NCBI GenBank assembly: GCA_020847615.1
Contig: JADLBR010000011.1
Span: 1 to 59,637 of the forward strand
Direction of reading: 5' to 3'
Length of the DNA stretch: 59,637 nucleotides
From: Verrucomicrobiia bacterium
GTDB taxonomy: Bacteria > Verrucomicrobiota > Verrucomicrobiia > JADLBR01
Below the pieces are notes generated by a model that saw only the letters and a program-made list of their open reading frames with translations, was not told the DNA's origin and searched no databases. The translations under genes and the position numbers were made by a program. Positions 23,112 through 32,762 of the stretch are shown here, in pieces (position 1 is the first letter of the stretch; the number at the start of each line of letters is the position of its first letter).

Positions 23112-23857
23112 GCCGCCTCCACCCGGACGATCTCGATCTCGCCAAACTGCCGCGGCTGCCGCGCCGCGATGAACCGCAGGCGGATCAACTCCAGTATCGC
23201 AAGAAACGTCACCACCACCTCGGTCCTCGACGCCGACCCCTCGAACAGATCCGCGAACATCCGCCGCCGCTCCGTCGCAAAGACCTGCCTCACGAACTCG
23301 ATCTTGTCGGCGACCGTGAACCGCTCCTCGAAAATGTCCCGCAGGTTGTCCGCCTTCTGAACCCGGTCCAGGATCTTCTTGAAGGCGGTGATCAGGTCGA
23401 ATATCCCCGCTTCGCCCGCCGGCGGCGCCGGCACCGGCGCGAATTCGGGCTTGGCCGGCTTTCGCGGAAACACCCGCTCGCGATCCGCCTCCCTGAGCCT
23501 CAGGTCGAACGCGACATCCTTGAACTTCTTGTACTCGACCAGCTGCCGGATCAGCTCCCAGCGCGGATCGTCCTCCTCCTCCGCCTCCTCGTCGATCGCC
23601 TGCTGGTCCACCGGCAAGAGCATCCGGCTCTTGATATACAAGAGGGTCGCGGCCATCACCAGGAACTCCCCCGCCAGCTCCAGGTTGAGCATCTGCATCA
23701 GGTCGAGGTACTCCACGTACTGGGTCGTCACCTGCTCGATCGGGATATCGTAGATGTCCAGCTCGTCCTTCCGGATCAGGTACAGCAGCAGGTCCAGCGG
23801 CCCCTCGAAAACCGGAAGCCGCACCTGCAAATCCCGCCCCGTCTCAAGGCTCAGCAC
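23108..23857 (-). CDS. scpA: Segregation and condensation protein A
   Basis: ScpA is the kleisin subunit that bridges the SMC head and neck. The family signature is near the start: VFEGPLDLLLYLIRKDELDIYDIPI (about residues 13-37), followed by QYVEYLDLMQ and LLYIKSRMLLP. The C-terminal winged helix contains VVTFLAILELIRLRF. I start at GTG 23857, which overlaps the trpS stop by seven bases; the frame is open further upstream but there it is antisense-like reading of trpS. The 249-residue length fits. Two acidic stretches (DEEAEEEDD) occur mid-protein as in other ScpA. Confidence 0.95.
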   Translation of the reverse strand: MLSLETGRDLQVRLPVFEGPLDLLLYLIRKDELDIYDIPIEQVTTQYVEYLDLMQMLNLELAGEFLVMAATLLYIKSRMLLPVDQQAIDEEAEEEDDPRWELIRQLVEYKKFKDVAFDLRLREADRERVFPRKPAKPEFAPVPAPPAGEAGIFDLITAFKKILDRVQKADNLRDIFEERFTVADKIEFVRQVFATERRRMFADLFEGSASRTEVVVTFLAILELIRLRFIAARQPRQFGEIEIVRVEAA

Positions 23858-24813
23858 AGGCCCACCGCCTCCCTCACCCGCCCCAGCACCGCCCGCGCCA
23901 CCGACCGCGCCCGCGCCGCGCCCCCCGCCAGCACCTCGTCCACCCGCGCCGGCGACGCCTCCAGTTCCGCACGCCTCCGCCGATACTCCGCGAAATGGCC
24001 CCACAGCGCGCGGAACAGCTCCTTCTTGTACTCGCCGTAGCCCGTCCCGCCCGCCAAAAACGACGCCTCCATCGCCCGGCACTCACCCTCCGTCGCCACG
24101 AGCCGATACAATTGCAGGATCAGCGACCCCTCCACCGCCTTGGGCGCCTCCACAGGCGTCGAGTCCGTCTTGATCCCCATCACCTTCTTCCGGAACGAGG
24201 CCTCCGGCTCCGAGAGGTAAATCCCGTTGTCATAAGACTTCGACATCTTCTGGCCGTCGAGCCCCGGCACCACCGCCACCTCGTCCCGGATCTCGGGCTC
24301 CGGCATCCGCAGCACCTCGCCGTACGCCTCGTTGAACTTGATCGCGATGTCGCGCGCCACCTCCACGTGCTGCTTCTGGTCCCGGCCCACCGGAACCAGG
24401 TCGGAGTCGTAGATCAGGATGTCCGCCGCCATGAGGACCGGATACGCGAACAAACCGTGGCTCGCCGAGATCCCCCGCGCCACCTTGTCCTTGTACGAAT
24501 GGCAGCGCTGCAAAAGCCCCATCGGCGTCACGGTCGACAGGATCCACGACAGCTCGGTCACCTCGGGGACGTCGCTCTGCCGGAAGAGCGCCGACCTCCC
24601 AGGGTCTAGCCCCGCCGCCAGCAGGTCCATCGCCACCTCGCGGCTGAAGCGCCGCAGGTCGCCCGGATTCTGGATGCTGGTCAGGGCGTGGTAGTCCGCG
24701 ATGAAGTAGAATGCCTCGCCCTTCTCCTGCAACTCGATCGCGGGCCGCATCATCCCGAAATAATTCCCGAGATGCAGCCGCCCGCTGGGCTGGATGCCAG
24801 ACAAAATCCTCAT
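23851..24813 (-). CDS. trpS: Tryptophanyl-tRNA synthetase
   Basis: This class I synthetase charges tRNA-Trp. The HIGH-type motif is P-S-G-R-L-H-L-G-N-Y (about residues 9-18), and the second motif is K-M-S-K-S (about 193-197) in GLDGQKMSKSYDNG. Length 320 is usual. The ATG at 24813 follows GGGGGCGAGGG. It leads a tight operon trpS-scpA-scpB-chorismate mutase-Pro-rich protein. A possible promoter lies at 24838-24867. Confidence 0.97.
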   Translation of the reverse strand: MRILSGIQPSGRLHLGNYFGMMRPAIELQEKGEAFYFIADYHALTSIQNPGDLRRFSREVAMDLLAAGLDPGRSALFRQSDVPEVTELSWILSTVTPMGLLQRCHSYKDKVARGISASHGLFAYPVLMAADILIYDSDLVPVGRDQKQHVEVARDIAIKFNEAYGEVLRMPEPEIRDEVAVVPGLDGQKMSKSYDNGIYLSEPEASFRKKVMGIKTDSTPVEAPKAVEGSLILQLYRLVATEGECRAMEASFLAGGTGYGEYKKELFRALWGHFAEYRRRRAELEASPARVDEVLAGGAARARSVARAVLGRVREAVGLC

Positions 24814-24837
24814 CCCTCGCCCCCGCGCTCACCAATG

Positions 24838-24867
24838 ACTAGAATCGGCTCAAACATGGAATGTCCA
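24838..24867 (-). promoter_or_regulatory. Possible sigma70 promoter of the trpS operon
   Basis: On the minus strand TGGACA (24867-24862, five of six matches to TTGACA) is followed 18 bases later by TCTAGT (24843-24838, four of six). It ends 24 bp before the trpS ATG. The match is moderate. Confidence 0.35.
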
Positions 24868-25013
24868 CGCATAGCACCCGCGACCCACTCGGCAAGCCCT
24901 AGAAAGCGCCCCCGATCCTCCTATAATCGCTGGTTTTCGAGCGATCCATCTCCCGCTCGCGGGTCGGATGAATTCGAGGCTGGTTGCCGAGAGAATGAGC
25001 GAGAGGAAAACGC

Positions 25014-25727
25014 TCACTCCACCCCCCGCCCATACACCTCGACCTCCGTGAATCGATTCATTTCGTCGGTGGTGCTTCCGCTGGTGTTGACCCGCACGTA
25101 CCGGCAGCGCGCGCCCTTGGCATCGATGACCCTGCCGCGATGCGTCTCGACCCAGGCCAGGTCCCGTCCCGCCCCGAAGCCCGACGAGTTGTCGTGGTCG
25201 TTATTGAATAGAACCCTGCCCCCATCCCGGAAATCCGGGTCATCCGACACTTGAACCACGACATCGTGAATCGCCCGCTGTTCCCCATGGAAAAACCACG
25301 GCACGACGGCAAAGACCTCACTTTCAACGCCAAGGTCGATCTGCACCCACTGTTTGCCAGGCCCGAGTTCCACGAACGAACCGTCCTGGCCAGCCTTGTC
25401 CCCATCGGTCACCATGCCCGGGTCCCCGACCATCGGGAAGGCGTCGCTGGCGGTGACCGGTTTCCCCTTCGCGAGGTTGTGCGATCCCAACGGCATCAGC
25501 AGTGGCGGAACCGATTCGGGCGGCGTCCGGTCCATGTGCGGAAGGCTGATCGGTTTCGGCGTGCCGACCTGCTGCGCCTTCGGCAACTCCAGCTCCAGCG
25601 GAACCATCACCCGCCCGGCCGACTGCGTCGCGGGTGCCCCAGGGCCGACGAACCGCCCCGGTTCCCCCGCGAGTGAGACCGCCGGGCCGGCCGCCAACAT
25701 CCAAAACCAACATGCCGTCCGCCGCAT
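25014..25727 (-). CDS. Secreted F5/8 type C (discoidin)-domain protein
   Basis: The 237-residue product has a signal peptide (MRRTACWFWMLAAGPAVSLA). After a Pro-rich linker (about 30-85) comes one discoidin-type jelly roll. The markers are NLAKGKPVTASDA, the calcium/loop section VTDGDKAGQDGSF, KQWVQIDLG, and a C-terminal RCRYVRVNTSG ... FTEVEVYG. Such domains bind sugars or surfaces. No catalytic part is present, so it is probably a carbohydrate- or envelope-binding accessory protein. The frame stays open upstream to 26273, but only the part from ATG 25727 looks like protein. The small membrane gene at 25766 lies 38 bp upstream on the same strand. Confidence 0.8.
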   Translation of the reverse strand: MRRTACWFWMLAAGPAVSLAGEPGRFVGPGAPATQSAGRVMVPLELELPKAQQVGTPKPISLPHMDRTPPESVPPLLMPLGSHNLAKGKPVTASDAFPMVGDPGMVTDGDKAGQDGSFVELGPGKQWVQIDLGVESEVFAVVPWFFHGEQRAIHDVVVQVSDDPDFRDGGRVLFNNDHDNSSGFGAGRDLAWVETHRGRVIDAKGARCRYVRVNTSGSTTDEMNRFTEVEVYGRGVE

Positions 25728-25765
25728 ACGCCCTCGCTCACACCGCGCCCGATCAATGGCTTCTC

Positions 25766-26110
25766 TTACTTCCCCTGCACATCCTCGATCCGCTGCTCCT
25801 TGGACCGCACCCTCACCAGGTAGGCCACGACGCCCAGCCACGTCGGGAGCATCTCGACGCCCGGCAACACCTCGGCCAAGAAGGCCGGCAGCAGCAGCAG
25901 GTGAAAACCCAGCAGCCGCCACAGGGCCACCATCGCCACCAGATCCACGGCATCGTCGAACCATAGCGGTAACAGCGTCGTGCCCGCGAACATCCACTGG
26001 ATGATGTCCGCCGCCGCCGCCGCCACGAACGCCAGCGCGATCCGCCGCCTCGTCAGCAGCGGCACCTGAAGCAGCCCCGCCCATCCGCCCTTTTCGTTTG
26101 CCCCGTCCAT
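25766..26110 (-). CDS. Small conserved membrane protein
   Basis: The 114-residue protein has a basic start with VPLLTRRRIALAF, then three membrane helices (about 25-45, 55-80 and 83-103) and a charged tail. The segment LLGFHLLLLPAFLAEVLPGVEMLPTW matches, to my memory, a small membrane family of unknown function found in several phyla. Its ATG lies 23 bp from the divergent cupin start, so the two share a very short promoter region. Confidence 0.6.
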   Translation of the reverse strand: MDGANEKGGWAGLLQVPLLTRRRIALAFVAAAAADIIQWMFAGTTLLPLWFDDAVDLVAMVALWRLLGFHLLLLPAFLAEVLPGVEMLPTWLGVVAYLVRVRSKEQRIEDVQGK

Positions 26111-26133
26111 GCCGCGTCCTATCGTGCCTGCCA

Positions 26134-26490
26134 GTGACCGTCATTAACCTAGCCGACCAAGCCCCGTTCACAACCCAAGACGGCTCCACCATCCGCAGTA
26201 TCCTCGACCCCACCAACGCCCCCGTCCAGAACCAGAGCCTCGCCGAGGCCTCCCTGCCATCCGGCGCCACCACCCGACCCCACTACCATAAGGCCAGCGA
26301 GGAGTTCTATTTCATAGTGGAGGGCCGCGCCCGGATGACCGTCGCCGGCGTGACCCGCGACGTCCGCCCCGGCGACGCCATCCTCATCCCCCCGGGAACC
26401 CGCCACGCCATCCGGGCGTCCACCCCACTCCGCTTCCTCTGCTGCTGCGCCCCGCCCTATTCCCACGAGGACACTTTTTTCGACGACTGA
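26134..26490 (+). CDS. Small cupin-domain protein
   Basis: The 118-residue protein is a single cupin barrel. The metal motif is R-P-H-Y-H-K-A-S-E-E-F-Y-F-I (two His and one Glu, about residues 48-61), and the second motif is P-G-D-A-I-L-I-P-P-G-T-R-H-A (about 83-96). Such proteins bind a metal ion and may be isomerases or sugar- or acid-binding enzymes; the substrate is not predictable. I start at GTG 26134, giving MTVINLADQ; a TTG at 26098 would extend it over the divergent gene. mutS begins 34 bp later. Confidence 0.82.
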   Translation: MTVINLADQAPFTTQDGSTIRSILDPTNAPVQNQSLAEASLPSGATTRPHYHKASEEFYFIVEGRARMTVAGVTRDVRPGDAILIPPGTRHAIRASTPLRFLCCCAPPYSHEDTFFDD

Positions 26491-26524
26491 GCCGCCGATT
26501 CCCCACCCTTGACCTAGACTCCCC

Positions 26525-29035
26525 GTGCCCCCCGACACCTCCACCCCCATGATGCAGCAGTACCAGAGGCTCAAGGCCCAGGTGCCGCACGGCGCACTCA
26601 TGCTCTTCCGCCTCGGCGATTTCTACGAGATGTTCTTCGATGACGCGAAGACCGGCGCGCGCGTCCTCGGCCTCACCCTGACCCAGCGCAATGGCGTCCC
26701 GATGTGCGGGCTCCCCTATCACGCGGCCACGCCCTACATCTCCCGCCTCATCAACGCCGGTCACCGCGTCGCGGTCTGCGACCAGATGGAGACCCCAAGG
26801 CCCGGCCAGATGGTCCGGCGCGAGATCACCCAGATCATCTCCCCGGGCAGCGTCGTCGAACTCGAGTCCCTCGACTCCCGCCGCGCCAACTACCTCGCCT
26901 CGGTCTGTCCCGCCGACGGCCGCTTCGGCTTCGCCTTCCTCGACACCTCCACCGGCGATTTCCGGCTCACCGAATTGCCGGACGCGCGGCACCTCGCCGA
27001 CGAACTCGCCAAAATCGCCCCCGCCGAGATCGTCATCCCCGACGGATGGGATCCCGATGCCGCGCTCGCGAACGGGCGCGCCCCCCTGTCGCGGCACGAT
27101 GGCTGGGCCTTCCAGTTCGATGCCGCCTTCGCCTCCCTCCGCGAGCATTTTCACACCCAGTCCCTCGACGGGTTCGGATGCGCCGAGATGCCCCTCGCCA
27201 TCGGGGCCGCCGGCGGCCTGCTCCACTACGTCCGCAACACCCTCCGCCGCTCGCTCGCTCACGTCCAGGCGCTCTCCGTCTACAACCCCACCCACTTCAT
27301 GATCCTCGACGAGACGACGCGCCGCGCGCTCGAGCTCACCGAGCCACTCCGCCACGGCACCCCCCGCGAGACCACCCTGCTCGGCACCCTCGACCGCACC
27401 TGCACGGGCATGGGCGCGCGCAGGCTCCGCGATTGGATCCTCCACCCACTCCTCCAGCAGGACCATATCGTCGCGCGCCAATCCGCCATAGGACGCCTCG
27501 CCGAGGACGAATTTCCGCTGGAGTCCCTCCGCGCCCGCCTCGGCGAGATCCCCGACATCGAGCGCGGCACCGGGCGCCTGTCCCAGGGGTCGGGCGGCGG
27601 CCGCGACCTCCTCGCGCTCGCCCACGGCCTCGGCCAGATCCCCGCCATCCGCGAGATGCTCGCAACTCCCGGAGCCAAGCTCATCGACTCCATCCGCGAC
27701 GACCTCGACCCGCTCGAACCCGTCGTTTCCCTCATCGCGCGCGCGATCGACCCGGCGTGCCCACCCCACCTCCGCGACGGCGGCGTCATCGCCGATGGCT
27801 ACGATCCCCCCCTCGACGAACTCCGATCCCTCGCCCGCGACAGCAAGGACTGGATCGCCCGCCTCCAGCAGCAGGAACAGGAGCGCACGGGCATCAGATC
27901 CCTGAAGATCCGCTTCAATTCGGTGTTCGGCTATTTCATCGAGGTCTCGCACGCCAATGCCGCGAGCGTGCCCCCCGATTACCACCGCAAGCAGACCACC
28001 GCCAACACCGAGCGCTTCGTCACGCCCGAACTCAAGGAGATGGAGGCGCGCATCACCGGCGCCGAAGAGAAGGCCCGTGCCCTCGAGGCCGACCTTTTCC
28101 GGAAGATCCGCGATGAGGTCCTCGCTCACACCTCCGCCATCCAGCAGAACGCCGACCGCATCGCCGCGCTCGACGCCCTCGCATCCCTCGCCCACGTCGC
28201 CCGCGCCCGCGACTACCGGCGACCGGAGATCCTCGCGGAACCCTGCATCGAGATCGGCGATGGCCGCCACCCGGTGCTCGAGCACCTCAGCCTCGACGAG
28301 CGCTTCGTCCCCAACGACACCGCCCTCTCCCCCTCCTCTCGCCTGATCATCCTCACCGGCCCCAACATGGCCGGGAAAAGCACGTACCTCCGCCAGGTCG
28401 CCCTCCTCGCCCTCATGGCGCACGTGGGCTCGTTCATCCCCGCGCGCTCCGCCCGCATCGGGCTCATCGACCGCATCTTCACGCGCGTCGGGGCCTCCGA
28501 CGACCTCTCCCGCGGCCAGAGCACGTTCATGGTCGAGATGAACGAGACCGCCAATATCCTCCACAACGCCACCGAGCGTAGCCTCGTCGTTCTCGACGAG
28601 ATCGGGCGCGGCACCAGCACCTTCGATGGCCTCTCCATCGCGTGGGCCGTGGCCGAGCACCTCCACGACCGCATCGGCGCCCTCACGCTGTTCGCGACCC
28701 ACTACCACGAGACCTCCCGCCTCGCGCGCGAACTCCGGGCTTCCAAGATGATGAACGTCGCAGTCCGGGAGTGGAACGACCAGGTCGTCTTCCTCCGCAA
28801 GATCGTCGAGGGCGCCACGGACAAGAGCTACGGCATCCAGGTCGCGCGCCTCGCCGGACTGCCCAAAGAGGTCCTGGACCGCGCCAAGGGCCTCCTACGT
28901 CAACTCGAGGAGGGCCAGATCGCCGCGGACGCCCTCGCCGAAACGTCCGCCCCCGCCGAGGCCCGCCCCAAGAAGCGCCGCAAGGGCGCCCGGCGCAACG
29001 CAACGGGCGGCCAGATGGACCTCTTTGCGGACTGA
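26525..29035 (+). CDS. mutS: DNA mismatch repair protein MutS
   Basis: MutS finds mismatches and starts repair with MutL. The 836-residue protein has the mismatch-binding motif F-Y-E-M-F (residues 37-41) in the N-terminal domain, the connector and clamp domains in the middle, and the ATPase at the end. The ATPase has Walker A G-P-N-M-A-G-K-S-T at about 611-619, Walker B LVVLDEIGRGTSTFDG and the signature FATHYHE. Length fits MutS1. The start is a GTG at 26525 with a weak ribosome binding site; a later ATG (MMQQYQ) at 26549 is possible. MutL is not in the window. Confidence 0.97.
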   Translation: MPPDTSTPMMQQYQRLKAQVPHGALMLFRLGDFYEMFFDDAKTGARVLGLTLTQRNGVPMCGLPYHAATPYISRLINAGHRVAVCDQMETPRPGQMVRREITQIISPGSVVELESLDSRRANYLASVCPADGRFGFAFLDTSTGDFRLTELPDARHLADELAKIAPAEIVIPDGWDPDAALANGRAPLSRHDGWAFQFDAAFASLREHFHTQSLDGFGCAEMPLAIGAAGGLLHYVRNTLRRSLAHVQALSVYNPTHFMILDETTRRALELTEPLRHGTPRETTLLGTLDRTCTGMGARRLRDWILHPLLQQDHIVARQSAIGRLAEDEFPLESLRARLGEIPDIERGTGRLSQGSGGGRDLLALAHGLGQIPAIREMLATPGAKLIDSIRDDLDPLEPVVSLIARAIDPACPPHLRDGGVIADGYDPPLDELRSLARDSKDWIARLQQQEQERTGIRSLKIRFNSVFGYFIEVSHANAASVPPDYHRKQTTANTERFVTPELKEMEARITGAEEKARALEADLFRKIRDEVLAHTSAIQQNADRIAALDALASLAHVARARDYRRPEILAEPCIEIGDGRHPVLEHLSLDERFVPNDTALSPSSRLIILTGPNMAGKSTYLRQVALLALMAHVGSFIPARSARIGLIDRIFTRVGASDDLSRGQSTFMVEMNETANILHNATERSLVVLDEIGRGTSTFDGLSIAWAVAEHLHDRIGALTLFATHYHETSRLARELRASKMMNVAVREWNDQVVFLRKIVEGATDKSYGIQVARLAGLPKEVLDRAKGLLRQLEEGQIAADALAETSAPAEARPKKRRKGARRNATGGQMDLFAD

Positions 29036-29272
29036 CTTTCCGGAGTGTGGATGCCGCCCGCGGGCGCAGCCCCAGCCTCCCGTCTCGCCGCACGGCGCGG
29101 CAAGGCCAGTCGCAGAGGAGGGCGACGAGCCGCGACGTCACGATAAGCCAACCGCGCTTCGCGAGGGGAAAGCGGCCCATTCGCGCCCCGGGTTTTCGTT
29201 CGGGGCGCCTCGGCAACGGAGGCCTGATTCGCGGTTTGAAAAGAGCGGTTGTCGCAGGCAGGATCTGCGCCC
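29036..29272. other. Spacer between mutS and the large secreted protein, with a GC hairpin
   Basis: The one clear structure is a perfect 8-bp hairpin GCGCCCCG / CGGGGCGC at 29181-29207, without a T-run. It may act as a weak stop for mutS transcription. Nothing else is recognisable. Confidence 0.35.
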
Positions 29273-32200
29273 GTGAACCATGTCACCCCATCGCGCAAGC
29301 GCCTGGCCTGGTCGGTCGCCGCCGGCCTGTGCGCGGTCCTGTCGTCCGGCGCCGGCCGCGCGACATCGTTTGTGATAGAGGCGGAATCGCTCGAGGTGCA
29401 GGGCGACCTGCTGCCCACCCGCGACTTTGGCCACGGGGCGCGCGAGTACCTCTCGTCTCCGTCGCCTTCTCCGTCGCCGGCAGCGGGCGCGGTGGAGCTC
29501 CCGCACGCGGGCCGCTGGCGGCTCTGGGTGCGTAGCAAGGACTACCCGAAGGACCGTCCCGGCACGCGCAACTTCACCGTGCGCGTCGGCGCAAAGCCAT
29601 CGGAAAAAGTGTTCGGACGCCACGGGCAGGAGGGCATGGAGGGCTGGCTCTGGGAGGACGGTGGCGAGTTCGATCTGCAGGCGGGCCCGAACCTCATCGT
29701 CATCGGCGAGAAATGCACGCCCTTCGCCCGGTGCGACGCGCTGATGCTAACCGACAACATGTCGTTCCAGCCCCAGGACCCACCGTGGAAGCTGCGGCAG
29801 CCTCCGGCCAAGATGGTTCCCGTGGAGATCAGGCGTCCGCTCGCTTCCGGTTCCGATCCCGAGCCGCTCCAGGCCATCGAGCCCGCCCCAGTGGCCTCGC
29901 TGCGCTCCGAGACCATGCGCCTGGATTTTCATCGCGCCGGCCCGGTGATCGCGCTGCAGCCGGCCGTGCGGGCCGGAGACAAATGGGTGCCTCTCGCCGC
30001 CGACCCATCGGCGGAGAGCTACCGGGTCCTGTTTCGCCCGAGGGACAAGGATCCGCGCATCAACGCCGGCGTCCATCCATCCTGGGATATGAGCTTTGCC
30101 GCTCCGGCCGACGTGGGCGCGGGCGGCGCGTGGGTCCGCACGACCGACGCGACGCCGACCACGCCGTGGGCCGCAGGCAAGTGTTTCGCGCTGCGTCCGT
30201 CGGCGGCCACGGCCGTGGACGCGCGCACCGTGGAGCTGGAGTTTCCACCAACGCCAGTGGGCCGACTCAAGGCAACGTGGCGGCTGGCCGAACAGCCCGC
30301 CGGGGCGGCGGTGTCTTTGGAATTTGCCCCTTCAGTCGGCGGCCATTTCTCGCTCGGCTATCACGGCAGCGTGGCGGCGGCGCCGGCCGACCTCGATTTC
30401 CTGCTCTTGCCCTTCATGTTTCACGGAAAGCGGTTCCCATCGCGTCCGGTGACCCTGCTCAACGCCCTGACGCCCACCCCGATGGCGCTCGTCAATCGCG
30501 CCGGCGCATCGTATGCGCTCGTCGCCGAGCCGGCGGAACTCCCGTTCGAGTGGGCGTCCGCCACGAACTCGCGCTACGCGCTCGGCATCCGCAACCAGAA
30601 CGCCCAGGCGCAGCCGCTCCTCTACACGCCCGTCCTCGGCCAGCCGGGCAGCGTCTGCGAGTCGGGCGCGCCCGTGCGCGGGCGATTCCGCGTCTGGATC
30701 CAACCGGGCGACTGGTTCGCCGCCTACCGCGGCGTCGCCGAGCAGGTCTTCGGGCTCAATGACTACCGCCGCCCAACCACCAGTTCGCTCTCGGATGCGG
30801 CGATCAACCTGTTCGACCTGCTGCGCAACGAGAGATCCGGCGGCTGGGACGCCCGGGGCAAGGGCTCGTGGAACATCGAGAGCCGGAACATCTCCAGCCA
30901 CGCCTCGCCCCTGACGTTCCTCAGCTACTACCTGCTGACCGGCGACGAGGAGTTCTATAACAAGTTCGCGCGGCCCGCCCTAGAGTTCCTGCTGTCGCGG
31001 CCGGGCGCGCACTTCGGCGCGGAACCCGAGATCGGCGACAATTACTACCAGCACCAGACGATGCGCGGCCCCGTGTCGGTGTACGGCGCGGCGACGTTCG
31101 CGGGCGCTCTGGCGATGACGCACGGCCGCACGCCCGCCTTCGGGGAGTGCTGCCTGAAGCCCGATGGCACCCCGCGCGTCACGCACGGCTACAGCCACGT
31201 GCAGCCCTTCGAGGACGCCCTGGCGCTCTACCGGCTCACGGGAGAGACTCGCTGGCGCGACATGGCCGTGACCGGCGCGGACGCCTACATCGCGGAGAAC
31301 CTCCGGAAGCTCCCGACAAAGGATCTCGGCACGATGCCGTTCATCAACATGAGCTTCGTGCCCGACTGGGAGGGCCTGCTGCACGTCCACGACGCGACGG
31401 GCGAACGGCGTTTCCGCGATGCGTCGGTCTCGGCGGCGCGCTGGCTGCTGACCACGCTGTGGGTCCAGCCACCGGTTCCCGCGGGCGAAGTGACGATCCA
31501 CCCCGGCGGGCGGCATGATCACGCGCGGCACATCTGGTATCTCGGCGACAAGCGGTACCGCCTCGGGGTGGTCGAGGGCGAACGGATGACGAGCGACCCG
31601 GACGCGAAGTTCGACCTGCCGCCGACGCCGCTGCCCGAGAAGCGCCTGCCCGCCTGGCAGGCCAGCAACGTCGGCCTCGGCCTGGAGCAACCATGCACCT
31701 ACACGCGCCGTGGCAATCACGCCAACATCCTCATGAGCACCTGGGCGCCAAACCTCCTCAGGCTCGCGACATTGGCCCAGGAGCCGCTCTTCCGCACCGC
31801 CGCACGCAACGCCACCATCGGCCGCTTCGGGAATTACCCCGGCTACTATCTAGACGGGATGACCGACCAATACCAGCGACCCGACTACCCGATCGTCGGG
31901 CCGGACGTGACGACGATCTATCACCACCACATCCCACCTTTCGCGGCCTACGTTCTGGATTACCTTTTCACCGACGCAGAAGTGCGCTCGGAGGGCGCGA
32001 TCCAGTTCCCTGCGGTGCGCCAGTGCGGCTACGTGTGGTTTGACGCCAGGCTTCGCGGGCATGCCCCGGGCGCGGTGTACGGCCAGCCGGCGTGGCCGTG
32101 GCTGCATCGCACGGCGGCAACCGTGGACACGCCCAACGTGGATCGGGTGCTCGCGCACGGCGACGGGAAGTTCCACGTCGTGCTGCTCAATCAGGTCCGC

Positions 32201-32725
32201 GAGCCCCAGAAGGTGTGCGTGAAGCTCGACGCGCGGGCGCTGGGCCGCGACGTGGGAGGCGCGTGGGTGTGGGTGCGACAGGAAAACCGGAGATCGTGGC
32301 CAAAGAAGGCGAAGGACGGGGTCGTTTCGCTGGAGCTGGCCCCGCTGGGCATAGCCGCGCTCACCCTCGATGGCGTGAAGATCGACGTGTCGACTCATCG
32401 GGCGGCGCCGCCCGCGAAGCTCGCGCTGCCGACCGAACCCGCGCTGCGCCGCCAGCCGATCGACGGAACGAAGCTCGAGGCCATCGGCACGGAGATCGTC
32501 GTGCCGCCATTCACCTGGCGCGACCTCTTCGTCTACGTCGCGGCCAAGATCGGCGAGTGCCAATCCGCGACGCTGCGCTATCGCGTCGGCGACGGCCCGG
32601 AGCGGCAGGCGACTGCGGAGCGGTTCCCGTGGGAATTCTCCGTGCGCGTGGACGACATGCGGGGGCCGGTGACTTGGGCCGTGGACGTGACCCTGGCGGA
32701 CGGACGGGTCGTGCGGGCGCCATAG
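29273..32725 (+). CDS. Very large secreted carbohydrate-active-like protein
   Basis: The 1150-residue protein starts MNHVTPSRKRLAWSVAAGL with a signal peptide ending near GRAT. A beta-rich N-terminal region (about 30-160; VIEAESLEVQGDL, WRLWVRSKDYP, FDLQAGPNLIVIGEK) resembles a carbohydrate-binding or malectin-like domain. A second beta part follows. The middle (about 500-890) is helical with LTFLSYYLLTGDEEFYNKF, DALALYRLTGETRW and the His-rich IHPGGRHDHARHIWYLG. This is the pattern of an (alpha/alpha)6 toroid found in lyases and glycosidases. The C-terminus is beta. I expect polysaccharide cleavage, but the family and active site are not recognised. Codon choice (CTG and GCG more frequent than in neighbours that prefer CTC and GCC) hints at a separate history. 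The GTG at 29273 is preferred over an earlier GTG/ATG-free stretch. Confidence 0.72.
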   Translation: MNHVTPSRKRLAWSVAAGLCAVLSSGAGRATSFVIEAESLEVQGDLLPTRDFGHGAREYLSSPSPSPSPAAGAVELPHAGRWRLWVRSKDYPKDRPGTRNFTVRVGAKPSEKVFGRHGQEGMEGWLWEDGGEFDLQAGPNLIVIGEKCTPFARCDALMLTDNMSFQPQDPPWKLRQPPAKMVPVEIRRPLASGSDPEPLQAIEPAPVASLRSETMRLDFHRAGPVIALQPAVRAGDKWVPLAADPSAESYRVLFRPRDKDPRINAGVHPSWDMSFAAPADVGAGGAWVRTTDATPTTPWAAGKCFALRPSAATAVDARTVELEFPPTPVGRLKATWRLAEQPAGAAVSLEFAPSVGGHFSLGYHGSVAAAPADLDFLLLPFMFHGKRFPSRPVTLLNALTPTPMALVNRAGASYALVAEPAELPFEWASATNSRYALGIRNQNAQAQPLLYTPVLGQPGSVCESGAPVRGRFRVWIQPGDWFAAYRGVAEQVFGLNDYRRPTTSSLSDAAINLFDLLRNERSGGWDARGKGSWNIESRNISSHASPLTFLSYYLLTGDEEFYNKFARPALEFLLSRPGAHFGAEPEIGDNYYQHQTMRGPVSVYGAATFAGALAMTHGRTPAFGECCLKPDGTPRVTHGYSHVQPFEDALALYRLTGETRWRDMAVTGADAYIAENLRKLPTKDLGTMPFINMSFVPDWEGLLHVHDATGERRFRDASVSAARWLLTTLWVQPPVPAGEVTIHPGGRHDHARHIWYLGDKRYRLGVVEGERMTSDPDAKFDLPPTPLPEKRLPAWQASNVGLGLEQPCTYTRRGNHANILMSTWAPNLLRLATLAQEPLFRTAARNATIGRFGNYPGYYLDGMTDQYQRPDYPIVGPDVTTIYHHHIPPFAAYVLDYLFTDAEVRSEGAIQFPAVRQCGYVWFDARLRGHAPGAVYGQPAWPWLHRTAATVDTPNVDRVLAHGDGKFHVVLLNQVREPQKVCVKLDARALGRDVGGAWVWVRQENRRSWPKKAKDGVVSLELAPLGIAALTLDGVKIDVSTHRAAPPAKLALPTEPALRRQPIDGTKLEAIGTEIVVPPFTWRDLFVYVAAKIGECQSATLRYRVGDGPERQATAERFPWEFSVRVDDMRGPVTWAVDVTLADGRVVRAP

Positions 32726-32762
32726 TCGACAACCGCGACGCTGGCCGCCGGCGGCGCGGTCT

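Noticed and set aside
26384-28708. A 774-codon open frame on the minus strand opposite mutS
   Set aside because: mutS on the plus strand has all family motifs; long antisense frames are expected in high-GC DNA with strong third-position bias.
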